A stretch of DNA of 64,000 nucleotides, taken from Pollutimonas sp036675275. Its GTDB lineage: Bacteria; Pseudomonadota; Gammaproteobacteria; Burkholderiales; Burkholderiaceae_B. The notes under the pieces were generated by a model. The model was given only the letters and a program-made list of their open reading frames with translations. It searched no databases and was not told the origin of the DNA. Position numbers and translations under genes: made by a program. Positions 19,105-28,092 of the stretch are shown one piece after another. Every line of letters begins with the position of its first letter. Position 1 is the stretch's first letter. Location of the stretch: assembly GCA_036675275.1 (NCBI GenBank), contig JAKFFG010000005.1:372001-436000 (forward strand), in the 5' to 3' direction.

Positions 19105-20400
19105 CTATTTGAATACGGCGTCGGGTTGATCCAGACTGTCGGAGCCTTCGAGCTGGATGCTGCCCAGTTCGAGGGTCGCGATGACACGCTCAATGCTGCG
19201 CGTCTGGGCTACGAGCCCGTCAATGACGGCCTGCACAACGGCGTTGCCCTTTTCATTTCCCTGCCCAATCATCTGGTCGTAGGTCTCGACGGTTTCCGCA
19301 TGATGCTTCATCGCTTGCAAAGCCTTGAGCGTGGCATCCAGCTTCTCGTGCATTTCCGCATCAAGCTTGGGATCTCGCGCCTTGACCAGGTCGGACAGGC
19401 TGGCTCCCTTGACCACGGATCCGTCTACACGTTTGTACTGTCCCTGATACACGTTCATCATTCCCACTTGATCGTAGAAGTGCGAATTGTGCGTATTGTC
19501 GGAAAAGCAATCGTGCTCTTCTTCGGGATCGTGCAACATCAAGCCCAACTTGATACGTTCGCCGGCGAGTTCACCATAAGACAAGCTGCCCAGTCCGGTC
19601 AGCATGGCGATAAGTCCTGCCTTGGGATCCTCTTGCACAGCCATGCGCGCCTCACCCTTTGCCTGCCAGTTGGCCACCATTTCCTCAAGGTCGGCGATGA
19701 GCAGGTCGGTGACGACCTTGAGATACTGCCCGCGACGCTCGCAATGTCCGCCAGTGCAGTTGGCGGTATCGTAGTCTGTATGCGGACGATTGCCGGCATG
19801 GCGTTCTTGCGGCGTACCACTGCGATCGGATGGCGCGGGTCCGGTACCGTTGAGGTCCTGGCCCCACAGCAGGAATTCAATGGCGTGGTAGCCGGATGAT
19901 ACGTTGGCTTCATTGCCGTCGGCCTCGTGCAGAACCTCGCGCAACAACGTCGTGGTGATCTCGCTGGCATCCACCTTCTTGCCACCGACGCTCAGTTTCT
20001 CGTTGGCGATTACGTTGACCACATAATAGGCATTGGCGTCCGAATCGGTACCATAGGAAGCGTCTACATAGTCGATCATTCCCTCGTCAAGAGGCCAGGC
20101 ATTCACCCGCCCTTCCCAGTCATCGACTATTGGATTTCCGAAGCGGTACGCCTCTGTTTGCTGGTAGGGAACGCGAGCAAGTATCCACGCTTCACGGGCG
20201 GCCTTCAATGTGGCGGGACTCGGCTTGGCGAGCAAATCGGCAATGGACTTTTGCAGCGTGCGTGCGGTGGTCAGCGCATCTTCGTATCCGGCCTGGGCCA
20301 CATCGGCATAAGTTTTGACTACCGCTTTGGGCTCCACAGCAGCATACGCCCCAGTGCTCATCAGCGCGGCCATTGTCGCGGCCAGCAAGAATTTACGCAT
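19105..20400 (-). CDS. Imelysin-family iron-regulated protein (IrpA-like)
   Basis: First gene of the iron operon, 431 residues. Start at 20400 gives the signal peptide MRKFLLAATMAALMSTGAYA; the frame upstream is not credible. The imelysin GxHxxE motif is intact in SGYHAIEFLLWGQDLNGTG, around residue 185, and the C-terminal half repeats the fold. Known relatives (IrpA of cyanobacteria, imelysins of Pseudomonas and Vibrio) are iron-repressed and bind or help import iron. A Fur-box-like palindrome lies 76-94 nt upstream. Confidence 0.9.
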   Translation of the reverse strand: MRKFLLAATMAALMSTGAYAAVEPKAVVKTYADVAQAGYEDALTTARTLQKSIADLLAKPSPATLKAAREAWILARVPYQQTEAYRFGNPIVDDWEGRVNAWPLDEGMIDYVDASYGTDSDANAYYVVNVIANEKLSVGGKKVDASEITTTLLREVLHEADGNEANVSSGYHAIEFLLWGQDLNGTGPAPSDRSGTPQERHAGNRPHTDYDTANCTGGHCERRGQYLKVVTDLLIADLEEMVANWQAKGEARMAVQEDPKAGLIAMLTGLGSLSYGELAGERIKLGLMLHDPEEEHDCFSDNTHNSHFYDQVGMMNVYQGQYKRVDGSVVKGASLSDLVKARDPKLDAEMHEKLDATLKALQAMKHHAETVETYDQMIGQGNEKGNAVVQAVIDGLVAQTRSIERVIATLELGSIQLEGSDSLDQPDAVFK

Positions 20401-20475
20401 ATATCTAGATCCCCCGGGCCGCGCCCGCTTTCTTGAATGTTTTGAACCATCACCCCGATTCAGCAAGCAGTAAGT

Positions 20476-20494
20476 GTAAACGATTTGCATTTAC
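20476..20494. promoter_or_regulatory. Possible Fur box
   Basis: GTAAACGATTTGCATTTAC matches 11 of 19 positions of the classical Fur consensus and has GTAAA/TTTAC outer arms. It lies 76-94 bases upstream of the first imelysin start, a suitable place for iron repression of that operon. It is also about 110 bases upstream of ku on the other strand, so an effect on ku is possible. The match is moderate, not proof. Confidence 0.45.
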
Positions 20495-20600
20495 GCGAGC
20501 AAACTTCCGCCCGGTTTACCCAGTATTGCGTGAGGACTGCGGCATGCTACTTGCTTATATCTCTTGTCTCTTTAGACGCTCACACCATAAGGGGAATGAC

Positions 20601-21635
20601 GTGGCAACGACGAGTAGAAGAGCCCTCTGGAAAGGCGCGATTTCATTCGGACTCGTGCATATCCCTATCGCGCTGCACTCTGCCACTGCGGACCAGGGCC
20701 TGGATTTCGATTGGCTGGACAAGCGCAGCATGGATCCGGTGGGATACAAGCGCATCAACAAGGCCACGGGAAAGGAAATAAGCAAAGAGAACATCGTCAA
20801 GGGAATCGAGTACGAGGACGGGCAATATGTGGTCTTGTCGCCGGAAGAAATCCAGGCGGCGTACCCCAAGACCACCCAGACGGTCGAAATTGAGGCCTTC
20901 GTACCCATCAGCGATATTCCGTTCATTTACCTTGAACGTCCTTATTACATTTCGCCCATCAATAAAGGAGCAAAGGTCTACGCTTTATTGCGGGAAGTGC
21001 TTGCCAAAGCCAAGAAGGTAGGCATAGCCAAAGTCGTGATCCAGACCAAGCAGCATCTGGCGATCTTGATGCCTTGCGGGCCGGCGCTCATTTTGAACCT
21101 CCTGCGATGGGAAGACGAAATACGTTCGTGGGAAGACCTGAATCTCCCTGCGCAAGGCGCCAAGGCGGCTGGCTTGACGGATAAAGAAATGGCCATGGGT
21201 GAACAATTGGTGGCGGACATGAGCGCCAAGTGGAAACCGGAAGCCTTCACGGATTCTTTCAAAGAACAAATCCTTCAACTGGTCAAGGAAAAAGTGGAGG
21301 CAGGCGAAACAGAATCCGTGACGCAGCCCGATGCCGAGGAAAGCGAAGGAACCGGTGCCAAGATTCTTGACTTGACGGAGATGCTGCAGCGTAGTCTGAA
21401 CAAAGGAACGCGCACCCCGGCAAAAGAGCCGCGAGCATCCAAGGCCGCAACAAAAACACCTTCCGGGCGCACATCGAAAACGACATCGAAAACGACAGAT
21501 AAAACCTCCGCGGGAAGCGCCAAATCGGCTGCCGCAAAAAAGACCTCCTCTACAGCCGGAAAGAAGTCCGTGAAGCAAACCGCAACGGCGAAAAAGGCAA
21601 CAAAACCCAGGACCTCCGGAAGAAAAGCGGCTTGA
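20601..21635 (+). CDS. ku: Non-homologous end-joining protein Ku
   Basis: Bacterial Ku, 344 residues, which binds DNA double-strand ends as a homodimer and recruits LigD. The N-terminal RRALWKGAISFGLVHIPIAL block is the family signature. The C-terminal 90 residues form a Lys/Thr/Ala-rich tail, typical of the extended DNA-binding tails of some Ku proteins. The start is a GTG at 20601 with an AAGGGG-type ribosome site just upstream; an ATG at 20433 would add 56 residues without family character. ligD follows after 3 nt. Confidence 0.95.
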   Translation: MATTSRRALWKGAISFGLVHIPIALHSATADQGLDFDWLDKRSMDPVGYKRINKATGKEISKENIVKGIEYEDGQYVVLSPEEIQAAYPKTTQTVEIEAFVPISDIPFIYLERPYYISPINKGAKVYALLREVLAKAKKVGIAKVVIQTKQHLAILMPCGPALILNLLRWEDEIRSWEDLNLPAQGAKAAGLTDKEMAMGEQLVADMSAKWKPEAFTDSFKEQILQLVKEKVEAGETESVTQPDAEESEGTGAKILDLTEMLQRSLNKGTRTPAKEPRASKAATKTPSGRTSKTTSKTTDKTSAGSAKSAAAKKTSSTAGKKSVKQTATAKKATKPRTSGRKAA

Positions 21636-21638
21636 CCC

Positions 21639-24140
21639 ATGGCCAAATCTGATTCTCTCGAACGCTATAAAGCCAAACGCAACTTTTCACTGACCAGCGA
21701 ACCCGCCGAGGGCGGATATGCCAACGAGACGGCGCCGTCCTTTGTCGTACAGAAGCACTGGGCATCCCGTCTGCACTATGATTTCCGGCTGGAACTCGAG
21801 GGCACCATGAAAAGTTGGGCGGTGCCCAAGGGCCCGAGCTTCGATCCTGCCGATAAACGCATGGCGGTGCACGTAGAAGACCACCCCATTTCCTACAATA
21901 CCTTCGAAGGCGTAATCCCGCCCAAGCAGTACGGCGCCGGCAAGGTCATCATCTGGGACAAAGGCGTATGGGAGCCGTTGGGAGACGCAAAAAAAGACTA
22001 TCGCGCGGGCAAGCTCAAATTCGCTTTGCATGGACAGAAACTGCATGGCCGGTGGACACTGGTACGCATGCACGGAAAGAACGGGAAACAGGATCCGTGG
22101 CTGCTGATCAAGGAAAGGGATGAGTTTGCACGGGCGGCGTCGGAATTCAGTGTCGTGGATGAAAGGCCGGAAAGCGTGGCTGCAATAAGCGACGCGCCAA
22201 AGAAGAAAGTCCACGCGCGAAAGACGGCTATCGATTCGGGTAAAAAAACGGCCAGGTCGGGCAAGAAAGCGGCTTTGCCCGCCACCTTCAAGCCCCAGCT
22301 TGCCACGCTGGCCGACAGCGCGCCCGGCGACGCGCAGGACTGGCTTTACGAAATCAAATTCGATGGCTACCGGCTGCTGGCACGGATACAGAAAAACAAA
22401 GTCCAGCTATTCACCCGGAATGGCCATGACTGGACTGCCAAGTTAACGCAACTTGCCAGGGACCTGGCCTCGATGAAGCTGCCCGACGGTTGGTATGACG
22501 GCGAAATCACTGTGAACAACGCTCAAGGCCTGCCTGACTTCCAGGCCCTGCAAGGAGCCTTCGACAGCAGCAAGACGGAAACTATTGTGTATTACCTGTT
22601 CGACCTGCCGTTCTGCAATGGTTACGACTTGCGAGAACTGCCTCTCGTCGAGCGCCGCGCACAGCTGCAGGCGCTGCTTGCAGAAGATGGCCGCAAGGCA
22701 TCGGGCCAACGCAAAAGCGCAATCCCGGAATCCATCCGGTTCAGTGATACCTTCGACGTTGCGGCGCGCGACATCGTGGCGTCTGCCTGCAAGCTGGGCC
22801 TCGAAGGAGTCATCGGCAAAAGAAAAACGTCGTCCTATGTCTCGCGGCGATCGACTGATTGGATCAAGCTTAAATGCAGCCTGCGCCAGGAGTTCGTCAT
22901 CGGCGGCTATACCAAACCGCAAGGTTCGCGTTCGGGCATAGGGTCGCTGTTGCTGGGCGTGCATGACGACACGGGTGCGCTGCGCTATGCGGGCAACGTC
23001 GGTACCGGCTTCAATTCCAAAGTACTGACCGATATTCGGAAAAAGCTCGACAGTCTGCATAGCACGACAAATCCATTTTCCACATCCACGGGCATAGACA
23101 AGAAAGCTCAATGGGTGAAACCCGTACTTCTGGCTGAAGTTTCATTTGGTCAATGGACGGATACAGGGCGCATACGCCACTCCGTTTTTCACGGATTGCG
23201 CGCTGACAAACCAGCTGAAGCCATTACGCGCGAGACCAGCATGCCTACCACTCCTTCCACGCTTGGAAAATTGAAAGTCACGCATCCGGAACGCGTCATC
23301 GACGAGTCCACGGGTATCACGAAGATCGATCTCATCCGCTACTACGCGCTGGTGGCCCCGCTTATGCTCGAACATCTCAAGGGTAGGCCCGTATCGCTTG
23401 TACGGGCGCCCGATGGCGTCAAGGGCCAGATATTCTTTCAAAAGCATCTGGAAACCAGCAAGATGACGGGCGTCAGGCTTTTGCCGCAAGCACTCGATCC
23501 AGACCACGAACCTCTGATGGAAGTGGCCAATGGGCAGGGACTGGCAAGTGCCGCCCAGATGAATGTCATCGAATTCCACACATGGAACGCCGTCAAGACA
23601 AGCATAGGTAAGCCGGATCGCATGACTTTCGATCTTGATCCCGGCAAGGGCGTGGAATGGCCGGCCATGCAGGAAGCCGCTCTGGTGATGCGCGCATTTC
23701 TGAACGAACTCGGCTTGATCTCATTTGTGAAGACCAGCGGCGGCAAAGGCCTGCACGTCATCGTCCCGGTGAAACGGCGCCATGACTGGGATACCGTCAA
23801 GGATTTCTCACGCGCCATCGTGGAGCACCTGGCCCGCACCCTGCCCAAACGCTACGTCGCAAAGAGCGGGCCCCGCAACCGGGTGGGAAAGATATTCATC
23901 GACTATCTGCGTAATGGTTTTGGCGCCACCACAGCCTCCGCCTGGTCGGCACGCGCTCGTCCGGGCATGGGTGTTTCCGTTCCCATTTCCTGGGATGAGG
24001 TGGAAAAGATAAAAAGCTCCGCACACTGGCATGTGCAGAACATCCACGAACGCCTGGATGTCGGCAACAGTCCCTGGGGGGATTATCAGGCCAGCGCAAA
24101 GACGCTCACCCCGGCGATGAAAACGCTGGGGTTCAAGTAG
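21639..24140 (+). CDS. ligD: Multifunctional DNA ligase D
   Basis: An 833-residue end-joining enzyme with three domains in the order phosphoesterase, ATP-dependent ligase, polymerase, as in Pseudomonas. The phosphoesterase domain (about 1-170) has the HYDFRLE block. The ligase nucleophile is Lys240 in KFDGYR. The polymerase/primase domain begins near residue 540 and has its metal-binding aspartates in FDLDPGKG at about residues 665 and 667. It is coupled to ku. Together they repair double-strand breaks without a template, probably most useful in stationary phase. Confidence 0.96.
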   Translation: MAKSDSLERYKAKRNFSLTSEPAEGGYANETAPSFVVQKHWASRLHYDFRLELEGTMKSWAVPKGPSFDPADKRMAVHVEDHPISYNTFEGVIPPKQYGAGKVIIWDKGVWEPLGDAKKDYRAGKLKFALHGQKLHGRWTLVRMHGKNGKQDPWLLIKERDEFARAASEFSVVDERPESVAAISDAPKKKVHARKTAIDSGKKTARSGKKAALPATFKPQLATLADSAPGDAQDWLYEIKFDGYRLLARIQKNKVQLFTRNGHDWTAKLTQLARDLASMKLPDGWYDGEITVNNAQGLPDFQALQGAFDSSKTETIVYYLFDLPFCNGYDLRELPLVERRAQLQALLAEDGRKASGQRKSAIPESIRFSDTFDVAARDIVASACKLGLEGVIGKRKTSSYVSRRSTDWIKLKCSLRQEFVIGGYTKPQGSRSGIGSLLLGVHDDTGALRYAGNVGTGFNSKVLTDIRKKLDSLHSTTNPFSTSTGIDKKAQWVKPVLLAEVSFGQWTDTGRIRHSVFHGLRADKPAEAITRETSMPTTPSTLGKLKVTHPERVIDESTGITKIDLIRYYALVAPLMLEHLKGRPVSLVRAPDGVKGQIFFQKHLETSKMTGVRLLPQALDPDHEPLMEVANGQGLASAAQMNVIEFHTWNAVKTSIGKPDRMTFDLDPGKGVEWPAMQEAALVMRAFLNELGLISFVKTSGGKGLHVIVPVKRRHDWDTVKDFSRAIVEHLARTLPKRYVAKSGPRNRVGKIFIDYLRNGFGATTASAWSARARPGMGVSVPISWDEVEKIKSSAHWHVQNIHERLDVGNSPWGDYQASAKTLTPAMKTLGFK

Positions 24141-24163
24141 CGGTCGGCCACTGGACAGGCCTT

Positions 24164-25003
24164 CTACAAGTGGGCGGCGTGATGCCGCAGATGGTCTTCG
24201 ATAAAGGTGGCGATGAAAAAATAACTATGGTCGTAGCCGGGCTGCATGCGCAAGTTCAGGGCAACATTGGCTTCGTCGCAAGCGACGGTCAATAGTTCGG
24301 GCTTGAGCTGCTCTTGCAGGAACTGGTCGGCGGTGCCCTGGTCCACTAATAATTCCGGGCCGTTCCACCCGTGCTTCTGTATCAGCAGCGTGGCATCGTA
24401 ATCTGCCCACGAAGCACGATTGCCGCCAAGATAGCCGGCCAGCGCCTTTTCGCCCCAAGGACAACGGGTAGGCGACACAATAGGGGAAAAAGCAGAAATC
24501 GTCCTGAATTGATCCGGGTTCTTCAGGCCTATCGTCAGTGCCCCGTGGCCGCCCATCGAATGACCGAAAATACCGGCACGCGCGGGGTCGACGGGAAATT
24601 CCGTTGCAATCAGATCAAAGAGCTCCCTGGTGATGTACGAATACATGCGATAACCCTTGGACCAGGGGTCTTCCGTGGCATCGACGTAGAAGCCGGCACC
24701 CACCCCGAAATCGTAGCTGTCGGCGTCGCCCGGATAATTCAGCCCGCGCGGGCTTGTATCGGGTGTAACGATCGCGATGCCGAGTTCAGCCGCCATGCGC
24801 TGAGCGCCGGCTTTGACGATGAAGTTCTCTTCGGTGCAGGTCAGTCCGGATAGCCAGTACAGGACAGGCACGGGCCCTTGTTCGGCCGCTGGAGGCAAGT
24901 ACACGCCAAAGCGCATGGCACAGCCCGTTTCGACGGAGTCATGACTGTACACGCCCTGCTGCCCGCCAAAGCTTTTGTTCTGCGAAATGGTTTTCATGGT
25001 CAT
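24164..25003 (-). CDS. fghA: S-formylglutathione hydrolase
   Basis: Cytosolic esterase D-family hydrolase, 279 residues, that splits S-formylglutathione into formate and glutathione. The nucleophile elbow GHSMGGHGAL holds Ser149; LSGLTCTEENF near residue 51 is the conserved oxyanion region. The start is the ATG at 25003 (MTMKTIS); an in-frame ATG at 24997 is equally possible. It follows the class III alcohol dehydrogenase gene on the same strand by 83 nt, the normal partner arrangement. It converges with ligD. Confidence 0.95.
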   Translation of the reverse strand: MTMKTISQNKSFGGQQGVYSHDSVETGCAMRFGVYLPPAAEQGPVPVLYWLSGLTCTEENFIVKAGAQRMAAELGIAIVTPDTSPRGLNYPGDADSYDFGVGAGFYVDATEDPWSKGYRMYSYITRELFDLIATEFPVDPARAGIFGHSMGGHGALTIGLKNPDQFRTISAFSPIVSPTRCPWGEKALAGYLGGNRASWADYDATLLIQKHGWNGPELLVDQGTADQFLQEQLKPELLTVACDEANVALNLRMQPGYDHSYFFIATFIEDHLRHHAAHL

Positions 25004-25086
25004 TTTTTGTTCCGAGGTTGTAGCGGATAAGAAAGCGGCCCATATGTCGCCACGCAGCGACATATGGGCCCCAGGACGATGTGATG

Positions 25087-26196
25087 TCAGAACGTGACGA
25101 CCGACCGGATGGACGTACCGTCTTTCATCAGCTGGAAGGCATCGTTGATCTTGTCGATCGGCATCACATGGGTGATGAGGTCGTCGATATTGATCTTGCC
25201 GTCCATGTACCAATCCACGATCTTGGGCACATCGGTGCGGCCACGGGCCCCACCGAAAGCCGAACCTTGCCATACGCGTCCGGTGACCAGCTGGAATGGC
25301 CGCGTGGCGATTTCCTGACCGGCTCCGGCGACGCCGATGATGGTGCTCTTGCCCCAGCCTTTATGTGCACACTCAAGCGCTTGACGCATAAGCTTGACGT
25401 TGCCGATGCATTCGAAGGTATGGTCGGCGCCCCCTTTTGTAAGGCCGACCAGATACTGGACCAGATCGCCTTCGACTTCATTGGAATTCACGAAATGGGT
25501 AAGACCGAATTTTCGGGCCAGCGCTTCGCGGGCGGGGTTGATGTCCACCCCTACGATCATGTCGGCGCCCGCCATGCGCGCGCCCTGGATCACGTTCAGG
25601 CCTATGCCGCCCAGCCCGAAGACAATGACGTTATCGCCGGGCTGCACCTTGGCCGTATTGATGACGGCGCCGATGCCGGTGGTGACGCCGCAACCGATGT
25701 AGCAGACTTTTTCGAACGGTGCGTCTTCGCGGATTTTTGCCAGGGCGATTTCGGGCACGACCGTGTAATTGGAAAACGTTGAGGTGCCCATGTAGTGAAG
25801 CACTTCCTTGCCGCCCATCTTGAAACGACTCGTGCCATCCGGCATGACCCCGCGCCCTTGCGTTTCGCGTATGGCCTGGCAGAGATTGGTCTTGCGCGAC
25901 AGGCAGTACGAGCAAGTCCGGCATTCGGGCGTATACAAGGGGATCACGTGATCTCCCGGTTTCAGCGTAGTGACCCCGGCACCGACTTCGACAACCACAC
26001 CGGCGCCTTCATGCCCCAGAATAGCCGGAAACAAACCCTCGGGATCTTCGCCGGAAAGCGTGAATAAATCGGTGTGGCAGACTCCCGATGCTTTGATCTC
26101 GACGAGGACTTCGCCGGCACGCGGTCCTTCGAGTTGTACGGTTTCGATACTAAGCGGAGCGCCGGCCTTGGTGGCTACTGCTGCACGTACGTCCAT
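25087..26196 (-). CDS. frmA: S-(hydroxymethyl)glutathione dehydrogenase (class III alcohol dehydrogenase)
   Basis: Zinc-dependent NAD enzyme, 369 residues, that oxidises hydroxymethylglutathione (formaldehyde plus glutathione) to S-formylglutathione. Seen are catalytic-zinc residues in GVCHTDLFTLSG and LGHEGAGVV, the structural-zinc cysteines in CRTCSYCLSRKTNLC, and the Rossmann motif FGLGGIGLNV. The start at 26196 gives MDVRAAVATKAGAPLS, the usual N-terminus; an upstream ATG at 26238 is less likely. It stands between gfa and fghA in a likely three-gene formaldehyde operon. Confidence 0.95.
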   Translation of the reverse strand: MDVRAAVATKAGAPLSIETVQLEGPRAGEVLVEIKASGVCHTDLFTLSGEDPEGLFPAILGHEGAGVVVEVGAGVTTLKPGDHVIPLYTPECRTCSYCLSRKTNLCQAIRETQGRGVMPDGTSRFKMGGKEVLHYMGTSTFSNYTVVPEIALAKIREDAPFEKVCYIGCGVTTGIGAVINTAKVQPGDNVIVFGLGGIGLNVIQGARMAGADMIVGVDINPAREALARKFGLTHFVNSNEVEGDLVQYLVGLTKGGADHTFECIGNVKLMRQALECAHKGWGKSTIIGVAGAGQEIATRPFQLVTGRVWQGSAFGGARGRTDVPKIVDWYMDGKINIDDLITHVMPIDKINDAFQLMKDGTSIRSVVTF

Positions 26197-26268
26197 GTGT
26201 GAATCCTCGTTTATTGAATTGGCCTTGCGAGGCGGCATAGCCGCCCCTTCGAAGCAAAAAGCTAGAGC

Positions 26269-26826
26269 TTATCTTGATTTCGCGACATGCGTGGAGATCG
26301 CGTCCATGAGCGGCGGCGACAGGCAGTCGTAAGGCGGAAGACCCAGGTCTTCCAGCCGCGCCCGGATGGCGCCCATCTGGTCTGGCGGCGTACCGGTCTC
26401 GATGATGGATGAGACAAAGGCAGCGAATTCGGGGGCAGCCCAGCCACTTTGGGGCGATCGTTCGGTATGAACGAAGTCCAACCCATAGAAGGGGTGATCC
26501 GGGTTTTCGATGCGTCCGAACATGTGAACGCCACAACCGCTACACGCGTAGCGCTGAATCGTCGCCGACGGATCGACAACTTTCAGCTTGTCCTCATTGG
26601 CCGTGACGCTGACGGCATCTTTCGACACTACTGCGACCTGCGAAAATAGCGCGCCTGCGGGCTTCCAGCATTTTGAACATCCGCAAACATGATTGTGCGC
26701 GGTCTGCGAATTGATGGTGACTTCTACTTTGTCGTTGGCGCAATCGCACAGCAAGGTGCCGCCGGAAAACCCCGGAGCTGCAGGCTGAATGCCATTATCA
26801 ACAGCAGGATGGATGCTTATATTCAT
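26269..26826 (-). CDS. gfa: S-(hydroxymethyl)glutathione synthase (GFA/CENP-V family)
   Basis: A 185-residue zinc protein that promotes condensation of formaldehyde with glutathione in the family's founding member. Zinc-binding cysteine pairs are visible in CDCAND, CGCSKCWKPAG and CSGCGVHMFG. It is the first gene of the run gfa-frmA-fghA, which covers every step from formaldehyde to formate. Its closeness to a methanol-dehydrogenase-like gene supports this role. Whether condensation needs the enzyme in vivo is debated for the family. Confidence 0.92.
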   Translation of the reverse strand: MNISIHPAVDNGIQPAAPGFSGGTLLCDCANDKVEVTINSQTAHNHVCGCSKCWKPAGALFSQVAVVSKDAVSVTANEDKLKVVDPSATIQRYACSGCGVHMFGRIENPDHPFYGLDFVHTERSPQSGWAAPEFAAFVSSIIETGTPPDQMGAIRARLEDLGLPPYDCLSPPLMDAISTHVAKSR

Positions 26827-26975
26827 TTGTGTCTCCTGATACGCGTCTTGGACCGCCGGGCTCGTTGTAGAAAGAGCCGTGGATGAATGGCTATTTTTGC
26901 CAGCCCTGGGCTACCTAGCAAAAACCAAGCCCGTTTGGACATACGGTAAAAATATGATCCGCCGCGTAATTCGGT

Positions 26976-26992
26976 ATCGTTCCCGAAACGAT
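26976..26992. promoter_or_regulatory. Small palindrome upstream of gfa
   Basis: ATCGTT-CCCGA-AACGAT, two 6-bp arms with a 5-base spacer, about 150 bases before the gfa start in the only non-coding gap of this area. It could be an operator for the formaldehyde genes. No frmR-type repressor gene is in the window, so the regulator is unknown. Confidence 0.25.
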
Positions 26993-27051
26993 GGCGAGAC
27001 ATCATGCTCAGTTATTGAACATGGAAGCATTCCGGAATTGGCTTGATGTTC

Positions 27052-27999
27052 TTATAAGGGCAAGCCGTCCAGCACCCGGCGCTCCAGCTGTAGATACTGT
27101 TGCTCTACATTTTTTTTATGCACGGTATCGTACAGGGGCCACTGCTCGAATCGCGGCAGTGGCGAAGATTCGCCGGCCATGCCCAGACTGATTCCCGCCT
27201 GGAAGGTGCGTTTGACGATGGTCTCGAGGGCTGTCAGGTAATTGCTTAAATTGTTCAAATCCTCCGGCGATGAAACCGGGCCTTCGCCGGGAACCACCAA
27301 TATGGGCTTGCGGATCTTGATATCTTCCAGCGCGGCCAACCAGGTGGGAATGTGCGCGTCTTTGGCATCCGGTATACGGTCGATCGACACGAGTCCACCG
27401 GCAAACAGGATGCCGGATGTGCGATCGATTACGCCGATGGAGCCGGGCGATGAACTGCGCCCGTAATGGATGATGTCCAATTGGCGGCCTCCAGCCTCTA
27501 TCGTCGTATCGCCGTCCAGCGTTCGCGTGGGCACCGTAACCTTGGTGCCGCTCATTTCCTCGGCGCCCAATATGCTGTTGAGCTTCTTCAGACATTTGTG
27601 GCAACGCTGGGCGATAAGTCCGGCGACGTCATGGTGCGCAAGAATCGGAACACCCTGTAGCGCGAGTGTGCCGTTTCCAAAAACAAATGCGGGATTTTGA
27701 TGAGTGTTGATAGCGAGCACGATGGGCTTGGTCGTCAAACGCCCAATCGCAGCGATCAAATCCTGGGCATACCGGGCGCTCGTGCCGGTGTCGATCAGGA
27801 CAACGCCCTCCTCGCCGACGATGACCCCCTGGTTGCCCACTACGCCGCGATTCGCCGGTGTGGGTTCGCCATTCTCGCCAATTACCGCATAAACCCCTGG
27901 TGCCAACTCCTGTAAAGAAGGAACCCGCGACCCTGCAGCCTGTACTGGCACGGTAAACGCGAGCGGCAGCCATACCGCAATACTTCGCAATAATGGCAT
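27052..27999 (-). CDS. Metallo-beta-lactamase-fold protein with all metal ligands lost
   Basis: A 315-residue exported protein (signal MPLLRSIAVWLPLAFTVPVQA) with the overall layout of the quinoprotein-associated metallo-hydrolases. The HxHxDH motif is replaced by HQNPAF (100-105); the histidine expected before the central strand is in GRSSSPG, the Asp of AGD is Gly in FAGGLV, and the last His is Glu in VVPGEGPV. So it probably binds no zinc and has no hydrolase activity. An intact paralogue lies at 29900-30883. An upstream ATG at 28065 would lengthen the protein by 22 residues before the signal. A structural or chaperone role for the quinoprotein is possible; function is unknown. Confidence 0.75.
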   Translation of the reverse strand: MPLLRSIAVWLPLAFTVPVQAAGSRVPSLQELAPGVYAVIGENGEPTPANRGVVGNQGVIVGEEGVVLIDTGTSARYAQDLIAAIGRLTTKPIVLAINTHQNPAFVFGNGTLALQGVPILAHHDVAGLIAQRCHKCLKKLNSILGAEEMSGTKVTVPTRTLDGDTTIEAGGRQLDIIHYGRSSSPGSIGVIDRTSGILFAGGLVSIDRIPDAKDAHIPTWLAALEDIKIRKPILVVPGEGPVSSPEDLNNLSNYLTALETIVKRTFQAGISLGMAGESSPLPRFEQWPLYDTVHKKNVEQQYLQLERRVLDGLPL

Positions 28000-28092
28000 G
28001 GCTTTTGCTATGAAAACATGTAACGGCTTGCCTGACTCGTTGCACGTCACGAATCGGTCTGTCATCGAGATATATCGCTTTTAGGGGAAAAC

